Positions 1 to 7,015 of a stretch of 7,045 nt of DNA are shown here, piece by piece. Both the position numbers and the translations under genes were made by a program. Position 1 is the stretch's first letter, and the number at the start of each line of letters is the position of its first letter. This DNA is from CAYMRB01 sp964392615 (GTDB lineage Bacteria; Planctomycetota; UBA8108), in NCBI GenBank assembly GCA_964392615.1, contig CAYMRB010000494.1:1-7045 (forward strand), written 5' to 3'. Under the pieces are notes generated by a model that searched no databases, was not told the origin of the DNA, and saw only the letters and a list, made by a program, of their open reading frames with translations.

Positions 1-2367
1 CAGACCGACACCGACGGACACTGGTCCGCTAACTTCGGCACGCAGGGCGTCGAGGGGGAGCGTACTTATTGCCGCGACGGCGGCAAGCTCTGCCGCATGA
101 ACCTCGCGACCGGAAAGGTCACGACGCTCGTCGACGATCCGACGGGCGGCGTGCGCGATCCGCAGGTCCACTACGATGGCCGCAAGATCCTCTTCTCGTA
201 CCGACGAGGCGGGCAGCCGTACTACCACCTCTACGAGATCGGCATCGACGGCAGCGATCTGCGCCAGCTGACCGATGGACCGTTCGACGACTTCGAGCCG
301 ACGTACCTTCCGGACGGCAACATCATCTTTTGCTCGAGTCGCTGCAATCGATGGGTGCCGTGCTACTTCACGCAGGTCGCGGTGCTCTATCGCTGTAACG
401 GCGACGGGAGCGATATCCGACAGCTCTCCGCGAACACCGAGCAAGAGAACACACCGTGGGTGCTGCCGGACGGCCGGATCCTGTACCAGCGGTGGGAGTA
501 CGTCGACCGCAGCCAGATCGGCTACCACCACCTGTGGACGATGAATCCGGACGGCACGGGGCAGATGGTGTACTTCGGCAACCTCGAGCCCGACGTCGTG
601 ATGATCGACGCGAAGCCGATTCCGGGGACGACGAAGGTCGTCGCGTCGTTTTCGCCGGGACACGGACGCAACGAGCACGCCGGTGTCATGACGGTCGTCG
701 ACGCGCGTCAGGGGCCGGATGAGCAGGGGATGGCGCGTCCGATTTCGACCGGAGGCCTGCTGCGCGATCCGTACCCGCTGACCGAGAGTCTGTTCCTCGT
801 CGCCGGCACGACGCAGCTCTACCTCATGGACGAGCGCGGCAACCGCCGCAGGATCTTTGATCTGCCGCCGGAATGGCGCAAGGGTCGCATGGCCGTTCAC
901 GAGCCGCGACCGATCCGCTCGCGGCGGCGGGAGCCGGTGATTCCATCGCGCATCGACCGCGCGACACCGACGGGCCGCGTGCTGCTGCAGGACGTGCACA
1001 TCGGCAGGAACATGGATGGCGTGCGCCGCGGCGAGATCAAGGAGCTCCTCGTCCTCGAGATCCTGCCGAAGCCGTTCAACATGTTCAGCGGCATGGAGCC
1101 GTTGAGCTACGGCGGCACGTTCCTGCTCGAGCGCATCGTCGGGACGGCACCGGTCGAGCCGGACGGCTCCGCGTACATGGAGGTGCCCGCGCTGAGACCG
1201 CTGTTCTTCGTCGCTCTCGACGAGGACGGCATGGCCGTGAAGCGTATGCAGAGCTTCATGACCGTACAGCCCGGAGAAGAGGTGAGCTGCGTCGGCTGTC
1301 ACGAGCAACGCACGCGATCGCCGCGCGTGAGCACGAGCGTGGCGGCCGTGCGGCGCCCACCGACACCGATCGAGCCGATCGCCGACGTGCCGGACGTGAT
1401 CGACTATCCGCGCGACGTGCAGCCGATCCTCGACGCGCACTGCGTGGACTGTCACGACTGGAAGGCGACCGAGCGCGGCGGGCCTCGAGCCGGCGGCATC
1501 GTGCTGTGTGGCGATCGCGGGCCGATGTTCTCGCACAGCTACTTCCTGCTGACGATCGCGGCGGAGTTCGTCGACGGGCGCAATCTGCGCAAGAGCAACT
1601 ACGGGCCGCGACAGATCGGCTCGGGCGCGAGCCCGCTGCTCGAGAAGCTCGACGGCGCGCACTACGGTGCTCGCTTGTCGGCACGCGAGAAGAAGGTGCT
1701 GCGCCTGTGGATCGACACCGGCGCGGCCGGCACGTACGCGGCGCTGGGCAGCGGCACGATCGGGCACTACGCGTCCGGAGGGCTCGACCGCACGGATCTG
1801 AGCTGGCCGAGCGTCCAGGTCGCGCGTGACGTGCTGCGGCGTCGGTGCGCGACGTGTCACCGCGACGCGCGGCGGCTGCCCGAATCGCCGTCGGACAACC
1901 GCGGGCTCGTGCCGTGGGCCGAGGGGCGCATGAACGACCTCGCGCGTCGCGAGAGCCAGATCGCCAACCCGGCGTTCCGGTTCAGTCGTCACGCGATCTA
2001 CAACCTGAGTCGACCGGAGAGCTCGCTGCAGCTTCTCGCGCCGCTCGCGAGGAATGCCGGCGGGTTCGGCATGTGCTCGACGGACGACGGTGCGGTCTTC
2101 GCGACGACGGACGATGCGGACTACCGCGCGCTCCTCGCGGCGATCCGTACGTCGAAGGAGTACCTCGACCGCATCCGCCGCTTCGACATGCCGGGCTTCC
2201 GTCCGAGCGCGCAATACGTGCGCGAGATGAAGCGCTATGGCATCCTGCCTTCAAGCTTCGAGCCGGGCGACGCGATCGATCCGTACGCGACCGACCGCGC
2301 GTACTGGGAGTCGACACGGTACCGGGCCGTGGAGAACGGGGCCGCCGAGGATACGAGCGTGGATTGA
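1..2367 (+). CDS. HzsA-related protein (beta-propeller plus three-CxxCH cytochrome), 5'-partial
   Basis: The frame is open from base 1, and the residues before the first ATG (position 97) already look like family sequence, so the gene begins upstream; 788 residues are visible (numbered here from base 1). The N-terminal half is a PD40/TolB-like propeller with repeated blade motifs: RDPQVHYDGRKILFSYR at 52-68, then LRQLTDGPFDDFEPTYLPDG near 87-106, then the TPWVLPDGRILYQRWEYVDRS stretch. The second half carries three c-type haem motifs: CVGCH (430-434), CVDCH (481-485, in a PSCyt1-like VQPILDAHCVDCH context) and CATCH (616-620). The C-terminus has hallmarks I recall from planctomycete relatives of the hydrazine synthase alpha subunit: NLSRPESSLQLLAPLARNAGG, GGFGMC (687-692) and RFDMPGFRP (727-735) ahead of YVREMKRYGILP. 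Haem c attachment implies an extracytoplasmic location, although any signal peptide is outside the window. Family membership is well supported. Catalytic function is unknown, and hydrazine synthesis is unlikely: no HzsB/HzsC are visible and there is no Tyr at His+4 of any CxxCH. It probably shares a transcript with the GH95 gene 23 nt downstream. Confidence 0.9.
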   Translation, partial: QTDTDGHWSANFGTQGVEGERTYCRDGGKLCRMNLATGKVTTLVDDPTGGVRDPQVHYDGRKILFSYRRGGQPYYHLYEIGIDGSDLRQLTDGPFDDFEPTYLPDGNIIFCSSRCNRWVPCYFTQVAVLYRCNGDGSDIRQLSANTEQENTPWVLPDGRILYQRWEYVDRSQIGYHHLWTMNPDGTGQMVYFGNLEPDVVMIDAKPIPGTTKVVASFSPGHGRNEHAGVMTVVDARQGPDEQGMARPISTGGLLRDPYPLTESLFLVAGTTQLYLMDERGNRRRIFDLPPEWRKGRMAVHEPRPIRSRRREPVIPSRIDRATPTGRVLLQDVHIGRNMDGVRRGEIKELLVLEILPKPFNMFSGMEPLSYGGTFLLERIVGTAPVEPDGSAYMEVPALRPLFFVALDEDGMAVKRMQSFMTVQPGEEVSCVGCHEQRTRSPRVSTSVAAVRRPPTPIEPIADVPDVIDYPRDVQPILDAHCVDCHDWKATERGGPRAGGIVLCGDRGPMFSHSYFLLTIAAEFVDGRNLRKSNYGPRQIGSGASPLLEKLDGAHYGARLSAREKKVLRLWIDTGAAGTYAALGSGTIGHYASGGLDRTDLSWPSVQVARDVLRRRCATCHRDARRLPESPSDNRGLVPWAEGRMNDLARRESQIANPAFRFSRHAIYNLSRPESSLQLLAPLARNAGGFGMCSTDDGAVFATTDDADYRALLAAIRTSKEYLDRIRRFDMPGFRPSAQYVREMKRYGILPSSFEPGDAIDPYATDRAYWESTRYRAVENGAAEDTSVD

Positions 2368-2377
2368 ATGCACACGT

Positions 2378-2382
2378 GGAGA
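2378..2382 (+). promoter_or_regulatory. Shine-Dalgarno site of the GH95 gene
   Basis: GGAGA lies 8 nt before the ATG at 2391. It supports that start over the upstream in-frame extension to 1845, which would run through the HzsA-related gene in another frame. It also suggests independent translation initiation within a bicistronic message. Confidence 0.7.
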
Positions 2383-2390
2383 ACGGTTCG

Positions 2391-4835
2391 ATGATCAAGA
2401 TGGCAGCCGTGCTTGTCGCGGCATCGTGCACAGTCGGCGTCGTGAGTGCCGCCGAGCCGCAAGCGACGACTCTGTGGTATCGCCAGCCGGCGACGAAGTG
2501 GGTCGAGGCGCTGCCGCTCGGCAACGGGCGGATGGGGGCGATGGTCTTCGGCGGCGTCGCTCGGGAGGAGCTGCGTCTCAACGAGGAGAGCCTGTGGGCC
2601 GGTGAACCGGTGGATGTCTACCCCGAGAAGTTCGCCGCGCATCTGAAGAAAGTGCAGGAGCTCGTTCTCGACGGGAAGATCTCGGCGGCGAGGAAGTACG
2701 GCATCGAGAATCTGACCGAGAAGCCCACCTCGTTTCGATCGTACGAGCCGCTGGGCAACCTCTCGATCGAGACGCAGCACGCGGACGCGACGGAGGGCTA
2801 CCGGCGCTCCCTCGACGTGCGGACCGGCGTTGCCGCGGTCGAGTACCGAGCAGGCGGCGTGCGGTACGAACGCGAGGCCCTGCTCTCCGCCGCGGACGAC
2901 GTCCTCGCGGTGCGACTTCGCGCGGATGCTCCCGGCTCGATCTCCGTTCGCGTCGTTCTGAGTCGACCGAAGGACGCGACGTTTACCGCGCACGGAGACG
3001 GTCGGCTCCACATGGACGGCCAGATCGTCGATGTGCCGGCTCCGAAGGCCCGCGACGACAATCCGGGCGGCTCGGGGCCCGGTGGCCCGCACATGAGGTT
3101 CGCCGGCCGATTGGTCGCTCGAACGACGGGAGGGACGGTACGGGCTGTCGAGAACGCGCTCGTCATCGAGGCCGCCGACGAGGCGGTCCTGTTGTTCACG
3201 GCGGCCACCGATTTCCGCCTCGACGCGATGACGTTCGATCGCTCGATCGATCCGGCCGCCATCGCGACGAACATCCTGAACCGTATCGCGGCCAAGTCGT
3301 GGGACGACATCCGTCGCGATCACGTGGCCGAGCATCGAGCCGTCTTCGATCGCGTCGATCTGCACCTCGGCGCCACGGAGGGCGGCCGGCTGCCGATCGA
3401 TGAGCGGTTGGCGGCCATGCGGAAAGGAGCCGCCGATCCCGGTCTCGAGGTGCTGTACTTCCAGTTCGGTCGCTATCTGCTGATGAGCGGATCGCGCCGG
3501 CCGGGTCGGTTGCCCGTCAACCTGCAGGGAATCTGGAACGAGAGCATGTGGGCGCCGTGGGAGGCGGACTATCACCTCAACATCAACCTGCAGATGAATT
3601 ACTGGCCGGCCGATGTCTGCAATCTGTCGGAGGCAGTCGAGCCGCTGGCCGACTGGTTCGGGCGCGTGGCCGAGAAGGGGCGAACCTCGGCGCGGCGACT
3701 GTACGGTGCGGACGGCTGGGTGGGCTTCACGTGCGTCAACCTGTTCGGCCGAACGACGCCGTCGGGGTCCACGCTGGGGTCGCAGTTCCAGAACGGCGCG
3801 CTCGACCCATTGGCCGGCGCGTGGATGGCGATGACGCTGTGGCGACACTGGGAGTTCACGCGCGACGAGACGTTTCTGCGCGAGCGTGCGCATCCCGTTC
3901 TCGCAGGAGCGGCCGAGTTCATCCTCGACCTCCTCGTCGAGGACGGGGACGGCGTGCTCGTCATTGTTCCGTCCACCTCGCCGGAGAACAGCTACATCCA
4001 CCCGCAGACAGGGCAGGCGGTGCGGATCACGCGAGGGTCGACGTACCACACGACGATCACTCGGACCGTTTTCGAAGCGGTCGTCGAGAGCGCGACGATC
4101 CTCGGCACCGACGAGGCGCTGCGTGCGAGACTGCAGCGTGCGCTGCGCGGGCTTCCCGCCTTGAAGGTCGGAGCGGATGGCACGATCCAGGAGTGGATCG
4201 ACGACTACCGCGAGCGCGATCCGAAGCACCGCCACGTATCGCATCTCCTCGGCCTCCATCCGTTCGCGCAGATCACGCCGCGCACGCCGGAGCTGTTCGC
4301 GGCCGCGAGGAAGACGCTCGAGCGACGCGGCTTCGGCGGCGACGTCGGCTGGAGCAACGCATGGAAGACGTGCTTCTTCGCGCGCCTACAGGACGGCGAG
4401 CAGGCGTACTGGTATCTGCGCCGGCTGATCGCCCGCAACGCGTTTCCGAATCTGTTCGACGCCTGCTGGCCGGGGCGCGTGTTCCAGATCGACGGGAACT
4501 TCGGCGGCACGGCGGGCGTCGCCGAGATGCTGCTGCAGAGCCACGGCGGCACGATCCGGCTGCTTCCCGCACTGCCGAACGCCTGGCCGGCGGGGCGCGT
4601 TCGCGGCCTCAAGGCGCGCGGCGGGTTCGTCGTCGACATCGAGTGGGCCGACGGCAGCCTCGTTCGTGCGCGGATCCGATCGGCAGTGGGCGGATCGTGC
4701 CGAGTGCGTCGCAGCGTGCCGCTGGCCGTGGCCTCGGATGGAGCGCCGGTCGACGTCCAAGCGACGACCGGACCGCCCGCGTCGATCGAGTTCGACACCA
4801 TCGCGGGTCGCGTCTACGAGTTGCAGGTCCGCTGA
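2391..4835 (+). CDS. GH95 glycosidase, probable secreted alpha-L-fucosidase
   Basis: Encodes 814 aa, normal for GH95. These inverting enzymes release terminal alpha-linked L-fucose (some release L-galactose) from oligo- or polysaccharides. Residues 1-20/21 resemble a signal peptide (MIKM, hydrophobic AAVLVAAS, cleavage near VSAA); a weak lipobox-like AASC ends at Cys13, so a lipoprotein cannot be excluded. The order of parts fits GH95. An N-terminal beta-sandwich (about 25-270) opens with LWYRQPATKWVEALPLGNGRMG and NEESLWAGEP. An (alpha/alpha)6 barrel (about 300-720) carries LPVNLQGIWNESMWAPWEADYH, then LNINLQMNYW with Asn397 and Asn399, then STSPEN with Glu532, then HRHVSHLLGLHP at 613-624, then QIDGNFGG with Asp701. 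A C-terminal beta domain completes it. By analogy with Bifidobacterium AfcA (N421, N423, E566, D766), Glu532 is the likely general acid, with Asn397/Asn399 and Asp701 in the base machinery. No active-site residue appears lost. The start at 2391 was chosen for its Shine-Dalgarno site and signal peptide; ATG at 2400 is an alternative. Fucose as substrate is inferred. Confidence 0.93.
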   Translation: MIKMAAVLVAASCTVGVVSAAEPQATTLWYRQPATKWVEALPLGNGRMGAMVFGGVAREELRLNEESLWAGEPVDVYPEKFAAHLKKVQELVLDGKISAARKYGIENLTEKPTSFRSYEPLGNLSIETQHADATEGYRRSLDVRTGVAAVEYRAGGVRYEREALLSAADDVLAVRLRADAPGSISVRVVLSRPKDATFTAHGDGRLHMDGQIVDVPAPKARDDNPGGSGPGGPHMRFAGRLVARTTGGTVRAVENALVIEAADEAVLLFTAATDFRLDAMTFDRSIDPAAIATNILNRIAAKSWDDIRRDHVAEHRAVFDRVDLHLGATEGGRLPIDERLAAMRKGAADPGLEVLYFQFGRYLLMSGSRRPGRLPVNLQGIWNESMWAPWEADYHLNINLQMNYWPADVCNLSEAVEPLADWFGRVAEKGRTSARRLYGADGWVGFTCVNLFGRTTPSGSTLGSQFQNGALDPLAGAWMAMTLWRHWEFTRDETFLRERAHPVLAGAAEFILDLLVEDGDGVLVIVPSTSPENSYIHPQTGQAVRITRGSTYHTTITRTVFEAVVESATILGTDEALRARLQRALRGLPALKVGADGTIQEWIDDYRERDPKHRHVSHLLGLHPFAQITPRTPELFAAARKTLERRGFGGDVGWSNAWKTCFFARLQDGEQAYWYLRRLIARNAFPNLFDACWPGRVFQIDGNFGGTAGVAEMLLQSHGGTIRLLPALPNAWPAGRVRGLKARGGFVVDIEWADGSLVRARIRSAVGGSCRVRRSVPLAVASDGAPVDVQATTGPPASIEFDTIAGRVYELQVR

Positions 4836-4847
4836 CGAGCGCCGTCA
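4833..4847. other. Small inverted repeat spanning both convergent stop codons
   Basis: TGACG (4833-4837) and CGTCA (4843-4847) are perfect complements around a 5-nt loop. The left arm contains the TGA stop of the GH95 gene; the right arm, read on the minus strand, contains the TGA stop of the esterase gene. The stem is only 5 bp and no T-run follows on either side, so it is at best a weak bidirectional terminator or a transcript-end structure. It may simply result from two facing TGA stops. Confidence 0.3.
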
Positions 4848-6959
4848 CTCGCCGGATGATTGCAGCGCGGCGACTGCAGCTCGCCAACCTGCGGCGAATG
4901 CTCGGCCGAGAGCGAGCTGGCCCTCCGTCGTGTAGTGCACGAGGTCCGGCATCACCGGCATGCCGTCTGTCGATACCATCCACACACCGGGGATTGCCTC
5001 GGGCTTTCCCGACAGCATGTGCGCGGCGGCCATCGACTGTCGGATCAGGTCGCGATGCGTGAAGCGGGGCGCCGCCGGCTCGTAGGGCAGCACCTGGCCG
5101 AAGACGAACGGTATGGAACCGGACCCGAGGTCCTCCTCCAGGCGCGCCTTCAATCGTCGCAGCGACGCGGCGTACTCGCGTGCAGAAACGGCGTGCTTGG
5201 AGTCCTGCTCGCCTTGCATCCACACGATGCCTCGAACGACCGGTTGCTTGCCTTCCTGGCGCAGCGCGGCGAGCGCGGTCTCGAGAGCTTTCAGCATGGC
5301 GATGTAATGCACGCCCCGATGCGGATCGTCCGCCGCCGCCCCCGGATGGAAGTTGCGACGTCTCGGGCCAGGAGGGGTGCCGACCCAGCGCTGGTTGTTC
5401 CAGCCGGCGTGCAGCGGTTGGCCGCTGCGCTGGAACTTGACCAGCCAGAACGGCTTCGAGCCCCGTGTCTCGGCCAGCGCACGGGCGAACGCGAGCTCCG
5501 GGCCGAACTCTGTCGGGCGTGGCGATAGCCGCGTCTTGCCCGGCACGAGTGTCTCGAATCGGCCGCCTGTCCAGAAGCCACACGTCGGAACGGGGCGGCG
5601 CCGAGCGTCGTCCAGCTCGGCGATCTTGCCCAGCCCCTGCATGTTGGACTGGCCTGCGAGCAGAAACACGTCGGCGCGCTCCGACTCGTCGGCGGGCCCG
5701 TTGACGCAGAACGCGGCGATACGGCACGCGTGACCGCGACTGTGCTCGCTCTTGTCGTTCGACGTGCGAAGGGTCAGCGTGTGTCGGCCGTCGTCGAGCT
5801 CGTCGGCCAGAACGAGCGTCCAGGGAAGGTGCAGCCCACGGCTCCAGCGAGTGAACGCATCGCGCTGGCGCCACGGCCCGCCGTCGATACGGAAGCGGAT
5901 CACGCCGACGTCCGGTCCCGCGATGATGGACAGGCCGACGGCGGTGCCGTGAAAGTCGAACCGTAGCGTCGCGTCGGGATCCGTCGCGACGAGCATCGGC
6001 ACGTTCACGAAGCCCGGGCGCGTGGCGGCCTTCTCGGCGGTGGTGCGTGGTCGCCAGCTCGGGTCGAGGCGCCAACCTTCGTCGCACTGCGCGCGATCGA
6101 GCGGCACGAGTCGGGCATCGACGTAGCTGAAGCGATCCAGCGGCTTCGGCGGCACTGCGTGAGGGCGCAGCGTCGCGTCCGCCGCCAGGGGCTTCGACCA
6201 CGCCGCGTCGAACATCCTCGCGATCGTGCCCGCGTACAGGCGGTGGCCAAACGGCGCCGGGTGCAGGTTGCGGAAGTCCTGCTTCCAGGTGAACTGACCG
6301 GCGCGGATGCGATCGGCGACCTCTCGGGCCAAATGGACGGACGCGACGCCGTAGTGCGCGGCGACCTGCTCGTGCGCTGCGATCACAGCCGGTGTCTTGC
6401 CGGCGTCGTAGTCCGCGATCTTCCCGGGATCGACGCAGTAGAGCACGGCGATGTCGAGCTGCGGGTTGACCGACCGCGCGTGGCGGAGAATCCCCTCCAT
6501 CCCGCGGCGCCATTGCTCGGGCCGGGTGGGCCGATTCGACGCGTCGTTGACCGCGGCCTCCTCGATGAGCAGATCGACCGGCCCGCGTCCGAACACGTCG
6601 CGCAGCACCCGGAACGCTCCCGGAACCGACCCCGTCGACGGGATTCCCGCGTCGACGAAGTCGAACTCGGTGTCGGGAAAGCGGCGCTGCAGGCCCGCGC
6701 AGACGAGCTCGCGCCAACCCTTCATGTGCGTGATCGACCCGCCGAGAAACACCACGCGTCCCCGCTTCTCCCGCTCGAACGTCAGGCGGCAGTTCTGCAT
6801 TCCGCCGCGCAGCACGAAGTAGTCATCTCCATGCGGCAGGTTCGCGCCGGTCGGCTCCTCGCGGGCGGCGGACGACGAAGGCGTCGTCCATAGCGCCAAC
6901 GTGACCGAGGCGAAGAGAAGACTGGCGCGCAGACCGAGAGAGAGATTGTTCGTGGTCAC
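4845..6959 (-). CDS. Secreted two-domain carbohydrate esterase (SGNH/GDSL plus SASA-type)
   Basis: Encodes 704 aa from a GTG start with a signal peptide (Arg11, hydrophobic 12-24, likely cleavage near SSSAA, 30-32). Two SGNH-fold hydrolase modules are visible. Module 1 (about 65-255) has nucleophile motif FLGGSIT with Ser75, a block III-like AAVND with Asn138, and NLHPAPFGHRLYA with His233. Residues about 280-420 look like a beta-sandwich (DATLRFDFHGTAVGLSI, then RFRIDGGPWRQR, then DGRHTLTLRTS), like the jelly-roll attached to several acetyl-esterase families. Module 2 (about 428-695) is SASA/CE6-like: VFLLAGQSNM with Ser438, GIVWMQGEQD (578-586), and DLVHYTTEG with Asp672 and His675. The SASA family removes O-acetyl groups from sugars such as sialic acid or xylan; the true substrate is unknown here. 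Module 2 has a complete apparent triad. Module 1 lacks Asp at His-3 (Arg230 is there). The gene is convergent with the GH95 gene, 9 nt away, consistent with a shared polysaccharide target but with separate transcription. Confidence 0.9.
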   Translation of the reverse strand: MTTNNLSLGLRASLLFASVTLALWTTPSSSAAREEPTGANLPHGDDYFVLRGGMQNCRLTFEREKRGRVVFLGGSITHMKGWRELVCAGLQRRFPDTEFDFVDAGIPSTGSVPGAFRVLRDVFGRGPVDLLIEEAAVNDASNRPTRPEQWRRGMEGILRHARSVNPQLDIAVLYCVDPGKIADYDAGKTPAVIAAHEQVAAHYGVASVHLAREVADRIRAGQFTWKQDFRNLHPAPFGHRLYAGTIARMFDAAWSKPLAADATLRPHAVPPKPLDRFSYVDARLVPLDRAQCDEGWRLDPSWRPRTTAEKAATRPGFVNVPMLVATDPDATLRFDFHGTAVGLSIIAGPDVGVIRFRIDGGPWRQRDAFTRWSRGLHLPWTLVLADELDDGRHTLTLRTSNDKSEHSRGHACRIAAFCVNGPADESERADVFLLAGQSNMQGLGKIAELDDARRRPVPTCGFWTGGRFETLVPGKTRLSPRPTEFGPELAFARALAETRGSKPFWLVKFQRSGQPLHAGWNNQRWVGTPPGPRRRNFHPGAAADDPHRGVHYIAMLKALETALAALRQEGKQPVVRGIVWMQGEQDSKHAVSAREYAASLRRLKARLEEDLGSGSIPFVFGQVLPYEPAAPRFTHRDLIRQSMAAAHMLSGKPEAIPGVWMVSTDGMPVMPDLVHYTTEGQLALGRAFAAGWRAAVAALQSSGE

Positions 6960-6967
6960 GTCGGTTG

Positions 6968-6971
6968 CCTC
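6968..6971 (-). promoter_or_regulatory. Shine-Dalgarno site of the esterase gene
   Basis: On the minus strand, GAGG (6971 to 6968) sits 8 nt before the GTG codon at 6959-6957. This spacing, together with the signal peptide that follows directly, decides for the GTG start; there is no ATG in frame upstream. Confidence 0.6.
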
Positions 6972-6998
6972 GTCGTTCGGGTTTCTCGAGCGGTTCCT

Positions 6999-7015
6999 CT
7001 CTTCTCGCCGAAGAG
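6999..7015 (-). repeat. Inverted repeat (hairpin) in the esterase leader
   Basis: CTCTTC (6999-7004) pairs with GAAGAG (7010-7015) around a 5-nt loop; the stem can be extended by a C:G pair if T6998 is bulged. It lies about 40-56 nt upstream of the esterase GTG, so it would fold in a 5' UTR if transcription starts far enough upstream. No T-run follows on either strand, so it is not a clear intrinsic terminator. It could be a structured leader, an operator or chance. Confidence 0.3.

Noticed and set aside
97..2367. ATG at 97 as the true start of the first gene
   Set aside because: The frame is open to base 1 and the preceding residues (GHWSANFG, then RDGGKLCR) read as family sequence, so the gene is truncated by the window edge.
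1..2367. Genuine anammox hydrazine synthase alpha subunit
   Set aside because: There is no beta or gamma subunit gene here, the neighbour is a glycosidase, there are three haem motifs, and the expected Tyr after the haem histidine is absent.
1845..2390. Upstream in-frame extension of the GH95 gene
   Set aside because: It overlaps the HzsA-related gene in another frame and encodes low-complexity Arg/Ala-rich sequence. The Shine-Dalgarno site and signal peptide place the start at 2391.
2235..4259. Long antisense open frame of 674 codons opposite the GH95 gene
   Set aside because: It is Arg-rich with no recognisable domain or signal. Long antisense open frames are expected opposite GC-rich genes with strong third-position bias, and the sense frame has clear GH95 motifs throughout.
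3548..5062. Plus-strand open frame of 504 codons across the GH95 3' end and the esterase 3' end
   Set aside because: It runs through two well-supported genes on opposite strands and has composition typical of an out-of-frame GC-rich translation.
4609..6717. Long minus-strand open frame of 702 codons overlapping the esterase in another frame
   Set aside because: It is an Arg/Ala-rich shadow without motifs, while the 4845-6959 frame has a signal peptide, two SGNH nucleophile motifs and a WMQGEQD block.
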